Source of the DNA: Candidatus Aciduliprofundum sp. JdFR-45
GTDB taxonomy: Archaea > Thermoplasmatota > Thermoplasmata > Thermoplasmatales > JdFR-45
Assembly: GCA_002011395.1 (NCBI GenBank)
Contig: MTNG01000024.1
Coordinates: forward strand, 1 to 13,542
Reading direction: 5' to 3'
Length of the DNA: 13,542 bases
The translations under genes and the position numbers were made by a program. The notes below the pieces were generated by a model. That model made no database searches, was not told the origin of the DNA, and saw only the letters and a program-made list of their open reading frames with translations. Positions 8,382 to 13,542 of this stretch are shown in pieces (positions within the stretch are counted from its first letter, which is position 1; every line of letters begins with the position of its first letter).

Positions 8382-8391
8382 TTAATATAAA
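8382..8391 (-). promoter_or_regulatory. TATA box for tRNA-Lys and probably the rpoH-B-A1-A2 operon
   Basis: On the minus strand TTTATATTAA follows a purine-rich GGAAAG (a possible BRE). Its centre is about 39 bp upstream of the mature tRNA 5' end, which predicts transcription start near 8360 and a leader of about 13 nt. No second TATA-like box is visible between the tRNA and rpoB, so I infer that it also serves the polymerase genes. It starts only about 10 bp after the stop codon of the preceding RAM gene. Confidence 0.72.
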
Positions 8392-8401
8392 CTTTCCGCA
8401 T

Positions 8402-8638
8402 TTACCTTATCTCCATCGCCAGATGTGTGCTTACCTCACATATCTGGTCGAACTGCATGGCGAAATCCGCCACCTTCCTTTCGTCCGCGGCATCTATCTC
8501 CACCATGGCATCCGGCTTCCCGAAGAGCATGTAGGCCTTCACGATGCGTATCCCCTCGGGCACACGCAACCTCCTTATGAGATTCATAATTTCCTTATTC
8601 TTCCCCGGATGAGAGTACAGAAACATGATGAATCTCAT
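8402..8638 (-). CDS. Stand-alone RAM-domain protein (Lrp/AsnC ligand-binding domain), copy 1
   Basis: The 78 aa lack any helix-turn-helix and match only the C-terminal effector (RAM) domain of Lrp/AsnC regulators, with a ferredoxin-like beta-alpha-beta-beta-alpha-beta order. Features are strand FIMFLYSH, a helix, strand RIVKAYMLFG, the turn G40-KPD-A with strand MVEIDA, a helix, and the closing strand STHLAMEIR. Stand-alone RAM proteins form oligomers that bind amino acids or other small ligands; the ligand cannot be read from sequence. The open frame extends to 8827, but the extra N-terminus is arginine-rich and low in complexity. A TATA box at 8661-8668 would start transcription near 8638, exactly at the ATG of MRFIMFLY, so I chose that start and predict a leaderless mRNA. 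ATG at 8650 (MPLPMRF) is the alternative. No SD is evident. A second RAM protein lies on the other side of cdc48. Confidence 0.85.
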   Translation of the reverse strand: MRFIMFLYSHPGKNKEIMNLIRRLRVPEGIRIVKAYMLFGKPDAMVEIDAADERKVADFAMQFDQICEVSTHLAMEIR

Positions 8639-8660
8639 CGGGAGGGGCATGTGCTTCCCC

Positions 8661-8670
8661 TTTTTAAAGA
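8661..8670 (-). promoter_or_regulatory. TATA box of RAM gene 1 (predicted leaderless)
   Basis: TCTTTAAAAA on the minus strand, preceded by CCAAAA, has its core (8661-8668) centred 26 bp upstream of the ATG at 8638. That is the standard archaeal TATA-to-start distance, so transcription should begin at or next to the start codon. Confidence 0.62.
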
Positions 8671-8827
8671 TTTTGGCGGGAAGGTGCCTCGGGGGTGCAT
8701 CCTGAGGGTCTCTCCCGTCTCTCAGCCCGGAGGCGGCACGCGATCGCGGAGCAGGGCCGCAACCTATATATTCTGCTCGCGCCCTCCGCCGCCGGAGCCG
8801 CCGGGATGGCAGCGGGGATGTGGACAT
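8669..8827. other. GC-rich intergenic stretch with TATA-like box and possible structured RNA
   Basis: No convincing coding frame is present between RAM gene 1 and cdc48. A clear TATATA run (8765-8770) stands out from very GC-rich surroundings. Downstream of it on the minus strand is a perfect 10-bp palindrome CGCGATCGCG (8739-8748), then sequence that can pair. CTGAG (8720-8724) pairs with CTCAG (8700-8704), and outside it GTGCC (8735-8739) pairs with GGCAC (8684-8688). A direct repeat of GAGAGAC lies in the inner loop. This could be a small RNA gene, a regulatory region, or unstructured spacer. No C/D-box or other known RNA signature is clear. Confidence 0.35.
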
Positions 8828-8846
8828 GGAGAAAGAAAAAGAAGGG
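8828..8846 (-). terminator. Pyrimidine/T-rich terminator of cdc48
   Basis: Read on the minus strand, 8-27 nt past the cdc48 stop, the sequence is a pyrimidine tract containing TTCTTTTTCTTT. Runs of T on the coding strand are the typical intrinsic termination signal for archaeal RNA polymerase. There is no associated hairpin. Confidence 0.6.
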
Positions 8847-8854
8847 GAGGGGGC

Positions 8855-11041
8855 TCAGCGCCTCTCCCTGAAGTTCTCGGCTATGCGCCGGTACATCTCC
8901 AGCATTTCCTTGCTCAGGGGCTTCACCCTTTTCAGCGCCTCCTCGAAGTGCCTCATGCTCACCCTTGCGTTCTCCGGCGACTCGGGGTCGCCGCCCCCGG
9001 CTATGTACTCCCGTATGGCCAGCATGGTCGCCTCGTTCACCACGGCCGCTATGTCCGCGCCGGTGTAGCCCTCTGTCCGCCTAGCCAGCTCCTCTAGGTC
9101 CACGTCGTCCGCGAGGGGCCTGCCCTTCGTGTGTATCCTGAATATCTCCACCCTTGCCTTCTCGTCGGGCGGCGGCACGTAAACGAGGCGGTCGAACCTC
9201 CCCGGTCTGAGCAGAGCCGGGTCCAGCAGGTCAGGCCTGTTCGTGGCGGCGATGACCGTCACGTTGTGGAGCGGTTCCAGACCATCCATCTCCGTGAGCA
9301 GCTGCGATACCACCCTCTCTGTGACCTTCGTGCCCGTCTCCGTTCCCCGCGTGGGCGCGATCGCGTCTATCTCGTCTATGAATATCACCGCAGGGGCGGC
9401 CTGCCTCGCCTTGCGGAAGGCCTCACGCACCGCCCTCTCGCTCTCACCGACCCACTTGCTCAGGAACTCAGGGCCCTTCACGCTTATAAAATTCGCCTCG
9501 CTCTCCGTGGCCACGGCCTTCGCCAGGAGCGTCTTGCCCGTGCCGGGAGGGCCGTAGAGGAGTATGCCCTTCGGTATCTCCGCCTTCATGTGCTCGAAGA
9601 CCTTCCTGTACTTCAGGGGCCACTCCACGACCTCCCTCAGCTCCTGCTTCACGTCCTCAAGCCCGCCGATGTCCTCCCAGTGCACGTTCGGCCTCTCTAT
9701 GAGCACCTCCCTCATGGTGGACGGCTGCATCTCCCTGTAGGCGTGCATGAAATCGTCCCACGTCACCACGAGCTTCTCCAGTATCTCTCGCGGTATCTCC
9801 TCCTGCTCTAGATCTATATCTGGCAGCACTCTTCTGAGCGCATGCATCGCCGCCTCCTTGACCAGAGCCGCGAGGTCCGCGCCCACGTAGCCGTGGGTCA
9901 TATCGGCCAGCTTGTCCAGGTCCACGTCGTCCGCCAGGGGCACGCCCCTGGTGTGTATGGAGAGTATCTCCCTCCTGGCATCTCTATCGGGTATGCCTAT
10001 CTCTATCTCCCTGTCAAAGCGGCCCGGACGGCGGAGCGCGGGGTCCAGTGCATTGGGTCTGTTCGTGGCGCCTATCACGATTACACGTCCACGGCTCTCC
10101 AGCCCGTCCATGAGGGCCAGGAGCTGCGCGACCACGCGCCTCTCCACCTCGCCGGTCACCTCGTCCCTCTTGGGCGCGATGGCGTCTATCTCGTCTATGA
10201 AGATTATGCTCGGCGCGTTCTCCTCCGCCTCCTTGAATATCTCCCTGAGGTTCTCCTCGCTCTGTCCGTAGAACTTGCTCATTATCTCCGGACCGGATAT
10301 GCTCAGGAAGTGCGCGTTCGCCTCGTTGGCCACTGCTTTTGCGAGAAGCGTCTTGCCCGTACCGGGCGGGCCGTAGAGAAGCACGCCCTTCGGCGGCTCT
10401 ATGCCCAGCCGCTCGAAGAGCTCCGGATGGCGCAGCGGGAGTTCAACCATCTCCCTTATGCGCTGTATCTCCTCCTCCAGCCCGCCTATGTCCTCGTAGG
10501 TGACGAGGGGTATGCCTCCCTCGGCCCTCGCGGGCCTGTCCGATATCTTCACGTCGGTTCTCCCTGTGATTATCGCGACCTCCCTCGCGGGTTTGAGCGC
10601 CGTGACTATGAGGTCTATGGACCTGCCCATCACAGTGATGGGTATCTTGTCGCCCCTCATCACGACCCTGCCTTCCAGGTACCTCCTGAGGTACTCCTCG
10701 CCGCCGACGATTCTCAGCGGCTCCGTGGGGGCAAAGGTTATGCTCAGAGCCTCAGCGGGCTCAACCCTCCTGACCTTCACCTTGTCATCTATGCTGACCC
10801 CCGCGTTCTTGCGTATGTATCCGTCTATCCTTATGATTCCCCTGCCGTAATCCTCGGGATACCCTCTGAGGACCTTGACAGCGGTCTTCCTCGTACCCTC
10901 TATCACGAGAACGTCGCCGATTTCCAGATCCATCTCCTCGAAGACCTTGGGGTCTATACGGGCTATGCCCCTCCCCACGTCGCCGGTCCTCGCCTCGGCG
11001 ACCTTCAGCACCACACCTTCATCCTTCCTGCGTTTAACCAT
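8855..11041 (-). CDS. cdc48: Cdc48/VAT family AAA ATPase (protein unfoldase)
   Basis: This hexameric, double-ring ATPase extracts and unfolds proteins, and in archaea can feed the 20S proteasome. The 728 aa comprise an N-domain (about 1-175: double-psi barrel with repeated GRGI.RID, then a four-strand lobe), ring D1 and ring D2. D1 has Walker A GPPGTGKT 224-231, aromatic pore loop KFYG 256-259, Walker B IIFIDEID 279-286, and arginine finger region RRPGRFD 337-343. D2 has Walker A 497-504, pore loop KWVG 529-532, Walker B VIFIDEID 552-559, and LRPGRFD 611-617. All catalytic residues are intact. The C-terminus ends ENFRERR and lacks an HbYX proteasome-docking tripeptide. The start is fixed by GGAGGTGA (11048-11055), 6 nt ahead of the ATG. 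The gene is transcribed alone from a divergent promoter region shared with RAM gene 2. Confidence 0.98.
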   Translation of the reverse strand: MVKRRKDEGVVLKVAEARTGDVGRGIARIDPKVFEEMDLEIGDVLVIEGTRKTAVKVLRGYPEDYGRGIIRIDGYIRKNAGVSIDDKVKVRRVEPAEALSITFAPTEPLRIVGGEEYLRRYLEGRVVMRGDKIPITVMGRSIDLIVTALKPAREVAIITGRTDVKISDRPARAEGGIPLVTYEDIGGLEEEIQRIREMVELPLRHPELFERLGIEPPKGVLLYGPPGTGKTLLAKAVANEANAHFLSISGPEIMSKFYGQSEENLREIFKEAEENAPSIIFIDEIDAIAPKRDEVTGEVERRVVAQLLALMDGLESRGRVIVIGATNRPNALDPALRRPGRFDREIEIGIPDRDARREILSIHTRGVPLADDVDLDKLADMTHGYVGADLAALVKEAAMHALRRVLPDIDLEQEEIPREILEKLVVTWDDFMHAYREMQPSTMREVLIERPNVHWEDIGGLEDVKQELREVVEWPLKYRKVFEHMKAEIPKGILLYGPPGTGKTLLAKAVATESEANFISVKGPEFLSKWVGESERAVREAFRKARQAAPAVIFIDEIDAIAPTRGTETGTKVTERVVSQLLTEMDGLEPLHNVTVIAATNRPDLLDPALLRPGRFDRLVYVPPPDEKARVEIFRIHTKGRPLADDVDLEELARRTEGYTGADIAAVVNEATMLAIREYIAGGGDPESPENARVSMRHFEEALKRVKPLSKEMLEMYRRIAENFRERR

Positions 11042-11047
11042 TTCGCA

Positions 11048-11055
11048 TCACCTCC
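11048..11055 (-). promoter_or_regulatory. Shine-Dalgarno site of cdc48
   Basis: GGAGGTGA, a full-length match to the archaeal anti-SD, ends 6 nt ahead of the ATG at 11041. It is the strongest ribosome binding site in the window and settles the cdc48 start. Confidence 0.85.
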
Positions 11056-11060
11056 GCTAA

Positions 11061-11075
11061 ACAACCTATGGTTGT
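11061..11075. promoter_or_regulatory. Inverted repeat in the cdc48 leader (possible operator)
   Basis: ACAACC TAT GGTTGT is a perfect 6-bp inverted repeat with a 3-bp spacer. It lies between the expected cdc48 transcription start (about 11080) and its SD. The left half with flank, ACAACCTA, recurs at 11169-11176, between the TATA box and expected start of the divergent RAM gene 2. It could be a protein-binding site or a small RNA hairpin in the leader. Confidence 0.4.
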
Positions 11076-11091
11076 CTTCTTAAATGGTAAT

Positions 11092-11110
11092 GTAGCACTA
11101 CTATATAAAA
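11092..11110 (-). promoter_or_regulatory. TATA box of cdc48 with adjacent palindrome
   Basis: TTTTATATA on the minus strand (11102-11110) is centred about 65 bp before the cdc48 ATG, predicting a start near 11080 and a leader of about 39 nt that contains the SD. Directly downstream lies GTAGCACTAC (11092-11101), an inverted repeat of four bases with a 2-bp spacer, in the space a repressor would use to block polymerase. Confidence 0.6.
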
Positions 11111-11154
11111 CTTTCTCTAAAGAGTCCCCCAAACGCCCGAAATATGCCATCAAC

Positions 11155-11162
11155 TTAATATA
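11155..11162 (+). promoter_or_regulatory. TATA box of RAM gene 2
   Basis: TTAATATA is centred about 27 bp before 11185, giving a predicted 13-nt leader that includes the SD GGGTGATGG just ahead of the ATG at 11198. Confidence 0.6.
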
Positions 11163-11197
11163 CAGGAAACAACCTACTCATCCATGGGTGATGGAAC

Positions 11198-11431
11198 ATG
11201 CCGCTCGCATACGTGTTGATCAAGGTTGAATCGCCCACTCCGCCCGATATGTCCGAGAAACTGGAGAAGGTGTCCGGTGTGAAGGAGGTTCACGCTCTCT
11301 TCGGGGAGTTTGATTTCATACTGAAACTCGTCACCCCCACGATGGACGAGATAAACAAGACGGTCGTGAAGGAGATACGGAAGATTCCGGGGGTCAAGGA
11401 GACCAAGACCTACATAACCATAAACTTCTGA
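11198..11431 (+). CDS. Stand-alone RAM-domain protein (Lrp/AsnC ligand-binding domain), copy 2
   Basis: The 77 aa form an effector-binding RAM domain without a DNA-binding region. The first strand is AYVLIKVE and the helix MSEKLEKV is followed by VKEVHALFGEFDFILKLV, with the typical G-x-[FY]-D turn at 36-39. Helix MDEINKTVVKEIRKI leads to the last strand TKTYITINF. Proteins of this type oligomerise and bind small molecules, often amino acids, and may modulate full-length Lrp/AsnC regulators; the ligand is unknown. The start is supported by GGGTGATGG (11187-11195) just upstream and a TATA box at 11155-11162. It is transcribed divergently from cdc48 and ends 50 bp before the DUF763 gene, which has its own promoter. 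It is more typical of the family than copy 1 on the far side of cdc48, and the two are clearly different sequences. Confidence 0.92.
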   Translation: MPLAYVLIKVESPTPPDMSEKLEKVSGVKEVHALFGEFDFILKLVTPTMDEINKTVVKEIRKIPGVKETKTYITINF

Positions 11432-11451
11432 TTCCCACGCGGGGGCAAACG

Positions 11452-11459
11452 TTTTTATC
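11452..11459 (+). promoter_or_regulatory. TATA box of the DUF763 gene (predicted leaderless)
   Basis: TTTTTATC, preceded by GGCAAACG (possible BRE), is centred 26-27 bp before the GTG start at 11482, so the mRNA should begin at the start codon. The same T-run could terminate RAM gene 2, whose stop is 20 bp upstream. Confidence 0.6.
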
Positions 11460-11481
11460 TCACCCCATCTCTGTTTTCACC

Positions 11482-12555
11482 GTGAAGACGGGCACAGCGG
11501 ATTTACCGCTCCACGGCGGTCGCGCCCCGCCATGGCTCTTCAGGAGGATGGCCACGCTGTCTGGCCTCATAGGCCGCTTCATAGTGGAGGAATACGGCAG
11601 AGACGAACTGCTCCGCCGGCTGGCGGACCCGTGCTGGTTTCAGGCCCTCTCCTGCGTCATCGGCTTTGACTGGCACTCCTCCGGCACCACCACCGTGACG
11701 ACCGCCGCGCTCAAGGAGGGGCTGAACCCGGAGGAGACAGGCATCGCGGTTCTCGGTGGCAAGGGCAGACACTCGCGGCGCACGCCGCGAGAGATAGAGG
11801 AACTCGGAAATCTCTTCAACCTCCCCGGGTGGAAGGTGCGCGAACTGCAGCATGCCAGCAGGATGGCCGCCAAGGTGGACTCCGCCCTCATCCAGGACGG
11901 CTACGACCTGTACCACCACGCCTTCATACTCACCGAGGATGGAAAGTGGGCTGTGATTCAGCAGGGAATGAACCCGGAGAACAAGTACGCCCGAAGGTAC
12001 CACTGGCTCGGCGGCGTTGAGTGCTACGTGGTTGAGCCCCACACGGGGATCGCCGGCGTATCCGGCTCCACAGCGCTTGACATGACCGCGAGGGAGAGCG
12101 AGGGATGCAGGCGTGCCTCGGTGGACCTCGTGCGCGATGACCCCCGCCGCCTGGAGAGGATGTTCGTCTCAGGTCGTACCAGACCGCTGGAGCACTGGTT
12201 CGGCGAGACCTACATGCTTATGCCGTGGAACGTTGACTGGGAGCGCCTCAGGATGATTTACGAATTTCAGCCGTCAAACTACGAGGAACTCGTGGCCCTG
12301 CGGGGCGTGGGACCGGCAACGGTGCGCGCCCTCGCCTACATCGCCGAGGTGATATACGGGGAGAGACCAGCGTGGAGGGACCCCGTGAAGTTCTCCTTTG
12401 CCCTCGGAGGAAAGGACGGCGTGCCCCGGCCCGTTGACAGGCGCGCTTACGACGAGGCCATATCCTTCCTGAAGATGACGCTGGAGACCGTTGACGTTGA
12501 TGAAAACGTCAGGAGGCGCGCCCTCCAGCGCCTCCGCCGGCTGGTTCCTCCCTGA
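11482..12555 (+). CDS. DUF763 family protein of unknown function
   Basis: This 357-aa protein matches the conserved archaeal and thermophile-rich family DUF763. Hallmarks are an N-terminal GTADLPLHGGRAPPWLF (4-20), GFDWHSSGTTTV (61-72), and GGKGRHSRRTP (92-102). A central conserved core follows (WAVIQQGMNP at 156-164, RRYHWLGG at 171-178). A helix-hairpin-helix-like element LVALRGVGPATVRALAYIAEV (270-290) suggests contact with nucleic acid. The C-terminal KFSFALGGKDGVPRPVDR follows at 303-320. The family has no established biochemical role that I know of; invariant His, Asp, Lys and Arg residues would suit an enzyme acting on nucleic acid, which is inference. The start is GTG at 11482, the only start that includes the conserved N-terminus. 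There is no SD, and the TATA box position predicts a leaderless transcript. The last 47 bp overlap the end of the convergent MATE gene. Confidence 0.9.
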   Translation: MKTGTADLPLHGGRAPPWLFRRMATLSGLIGRFIVEEYGRDELLRRLADPCWFQALSCVIGFDWHSSGTTTVTTAALKEGLNPEETGIAVLGGKGRHSRRTPREIEELGNLFNLPGWKVRELQHASRMAAKVDSALIQDGYDLYHHAFILTEDGKWAVIQQGMNPENKYARRYHWLGGVECYVVEPHTGIAGVSGSTALDMTARESEGCRRASVDLVRDDPRRLERMFVSGRTRPLEHWFGETYMLMPWNVDWERLRMIYEFQPSNYEELVALRGVGPATVRALAYIAEVIYGERPAWRDPVKFSFALGGKDGVPRPVDRRAYDEAISFLKMTLETVDVDENVRRRALQRLRRLVPP

Positions 12556-13542
12556 TCACGCTCCTCTCCCACCTTCCCCTCGCGAGCCACGCGAGGGCCG
12601 TTATGCCTATCATCACGTTGCTGAGGGCCATCCCTATCCATATGCCGTCCGCGCCGATGCCCAATAGAAAGCTGATGATGTACACCATGGGGATCCGGAA
12701 CACCCACAACCGCGTGAGCGTCAGGGCCATAACGGCCACGGTGTAGCCGGCGCCCCGGAACGCCCCGAGCACCACGTTGAGAAGTCCCACGAATACGAGC
12801 GGGAACGCGAGATATCTGAATATTATGGCACCGTAGGCGATGACATCCGGGTCGGATATGAATATCCAGATGACGTAGGGCGCGAAGAGGAAGATTATGG
12901 TGGAGCCCACGAGGTTCAGCGCCGCCGTCAATTTCAACGCCTCCCTCACGCCTTTTCTGGCCCTTTCCTTCAGTCCCGCGCCGAGGTTCTGTCCCACCAC
13001 CGTTGATGTGGCCGCGCCTATCCCCATCGCCGGCATGAGGAGTATGCTTATGACTCTCTGCGCGGCTCCCCACGCCGCCACCACGGTCGTGCCGTAATAG
13101 ACCACGAAGAATATCATCACCATGAACCCGAAGGCGGTGCCCGTGTCCCCCAGCGAGGACGGCAGGCCTATTCTGACTATTCTCCGCATTATGCCGCGCG
13201 TCGGGCGGAAGTGCTCTCTCCGCAGGCGAAGGGTCAGCGCCCCCGAGGTGAGCAGGTAGAGACCGATTAGGCCCACTATGCTCCGCGATATGACGGTTGC
13301 AACCGCCGCGCCCATCGCTTCCATCCTCGGCACGCCGAAGAGCCCGAAGATGAGTATGGGGTCCATAACGGCGTTGAGAACAACGCTGTAGAGGGTCAGA
13401 CGCATGGGGGTCACGGCGTCACCCCACCCCCTCAGCACCATGCTCGTCGCGAAGGAGAGGAACATAGCGGGTATGCCCGCGAACATCACCCTCATATAGG
13501 CGGTGGACTGCTCAAGGGGCTCTCCCCTCTCAACCCCCATGG
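12509..13542 (-). CDS. MATE family efflux transporter, 5' end outside the window
   Basis: The visible 344 codons are the later part of a multidrug and toxic compound extrusion (MATE) antiporter, a membrane protein of about 12 helices and about 450 aa that exports small molecules in exchange for H+ or Na+. Family signatures are FATSMVLRGWGDAVTPM, the inter-lobe repeat SILLMPAMGIGAATSTVVGQNLGAG, and LGAFRGAGYT. About nine to ten hydrophobic segments can be seen. The reading frame stays open to the window edge, and the residues there (EPLEQSTAYMRVM) correspond to a region about 100 residues into the family. The ATG at 13540 is therefore internal, and the start lies beyond the window. The substrate cannot be inferred. 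The C-terminal tail EEPAGGGAGGRAS is low in complexity, and its codons overlap the DUF763 gene by 47 bp on the opposite strand. Confidence 0.93.
   Translation of the reverse strand, partial: MGVERGEPLEQSTAYMRVMFAGIPAMFLSFATSMVLRGWGDAVTPMRLTLYSVVLNAVMDPILIFGLFGVPRMEAMGAAVATVISRSIVGLIGLYLLTSGALTLRLRREHFRPTRGIMRRIVRIGLPSSLGDTGTAFGFMVMIFFVVYYGTTVVAAWGAAQRVISILLMPAMGIGAATSTVVGQNLGAGLKERARKGVREALKLTAALNLVGSTIIFLFAPYVIWIFISDPDVIAYGAIIFRYLAFPLVFVGLLNVVLGAFRGAGYTVAVMALTLTRLWVFRIPMVYIISFLLGIGADGIWIGMALSNVMIGITALAWLARGRWERSVIREEPAGGGAGGRAS

Noticed and set aside
8639..8827. Start of RAM gene 1 at 8827, giving a 141-aa protein
   Set aside because: The added 63 residues are Arg/Pro-rich with no family match, and the TATA box at 8661-8668 lies inside them and points to a start at 8638.
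8168..9097. A 309-codon plus-strand frame running through the tRNA region
   Set aside because: It contains AGNRTPDRRVKSPTLYRLSYG-like residues, the classic false peptide from translating a tRNA gene in reverse, and it runs antisense to RAM gene 1 and cdc48.
11101..11110. CTATATAAAA read on the plus strand as the RAM gene 2 promoter
   Set aside because: It would start transcription about 65 nt ahead of the ATG. The TATA at 11155-11162 gives a normal short leader, and the element fits cdc48 on the minus strand well.
13500..13540. ATG at 13540 as the true start of the MATE gene
   Set aside because: The residues that follow correspond to about position 100 in MATE proteins and a full N-terminal set of helices would be missing. 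The frame is open to the edge of the window, so the gene is cut by the window rather than truncated.
1..13542. CRISPR arrays, insertion sequences, phage or plasmid genes
   Set aside because: No spaced direct repeats, transposase motifs, integrase or terminal inverted repeats were seen. All protein genes fit a conserved chromosomal core, and I found no composition break.

Overview
This window is archaeal chromosome of roughly 60% G+C by eye. Several things show this: RNA polymerase largest subunit split into A' and A'', a subunit H with no bacterial counterpart, a Cdc48/VAT double-ring AAA ATPase, TATA-type promoters about 26 bp ahead of predicted starts, and Shine-Dalgarno (SD) sites of the GGAGGTGAT type. 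Subunit B is one uninterrupted 1199-aa chain, whereas many methanogens and haloarchaea have it split in two. The unsplit B, the VAT-like ATPase and the rpoH-B-A1-A2-L30e order fit a Thermoplasmatota-like or related euryarchaeal lineage, but I cannot place it firmly. The stems of the one tRNA are almost entirely G-C pairs, which suggests a thermophile.

Layout. From 8347 down to 1, on the minus strand, lies tRNA-Lys(UUU), then rpoH, rpoB, rpoA1, rpoA2 and the start of the ribosomal protein L30e gene. The protein genes are separated by 12 bp or less, or overlap by ATGA. Only 24 bp separate the tRNA from rpoH, with no promoter or T-run, so the RNA polymerase operon appears to be led by the tRNA. 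RpoA2 carries about 130 extra N-terminal residues ahead of its usual beginning.

Upstream, still on the minus strand, is a stand-alone RAM (Lrp/AsnC effector) domain gene (8402-8638), apparently leaderless. Next is a GC-rich intergenic stretch with its own TATA-like box and possible RNA structure, then a 728-aa cdc48/VAT gene (8855-11041). A 156-bp divergent intergenic region with inverted repeats separates cdc48 from a second stand-alone RAM gene on the plus strand (11198-11431). After that come a DUF763 gene (11482-12555, apparently leaderless) and, converging on it with a 47-bp overlap, the 3' three-quarters of a MATE-family transporter gene (12509 to the window end).

How it fits together. 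The minus-strand operon supplies the transcription core, and L30e and tRNA-Lys tie it to translation. Cdc48 is a protein-unfolding machine, flanked on both sides by small RAM proteins that may sense small molecules. DUF763 has no established function and the MATE protein is an efflux pump. Most of the window is conserved housekeeping sequence. The points most worth a second look are the N-terminal extension of RpoA2, the tRNA-led polymerase operon, the two RAM proteins around cdc48, the missing HbYX tail on Cdc48, and the structured intergenic region at 8669-8827.
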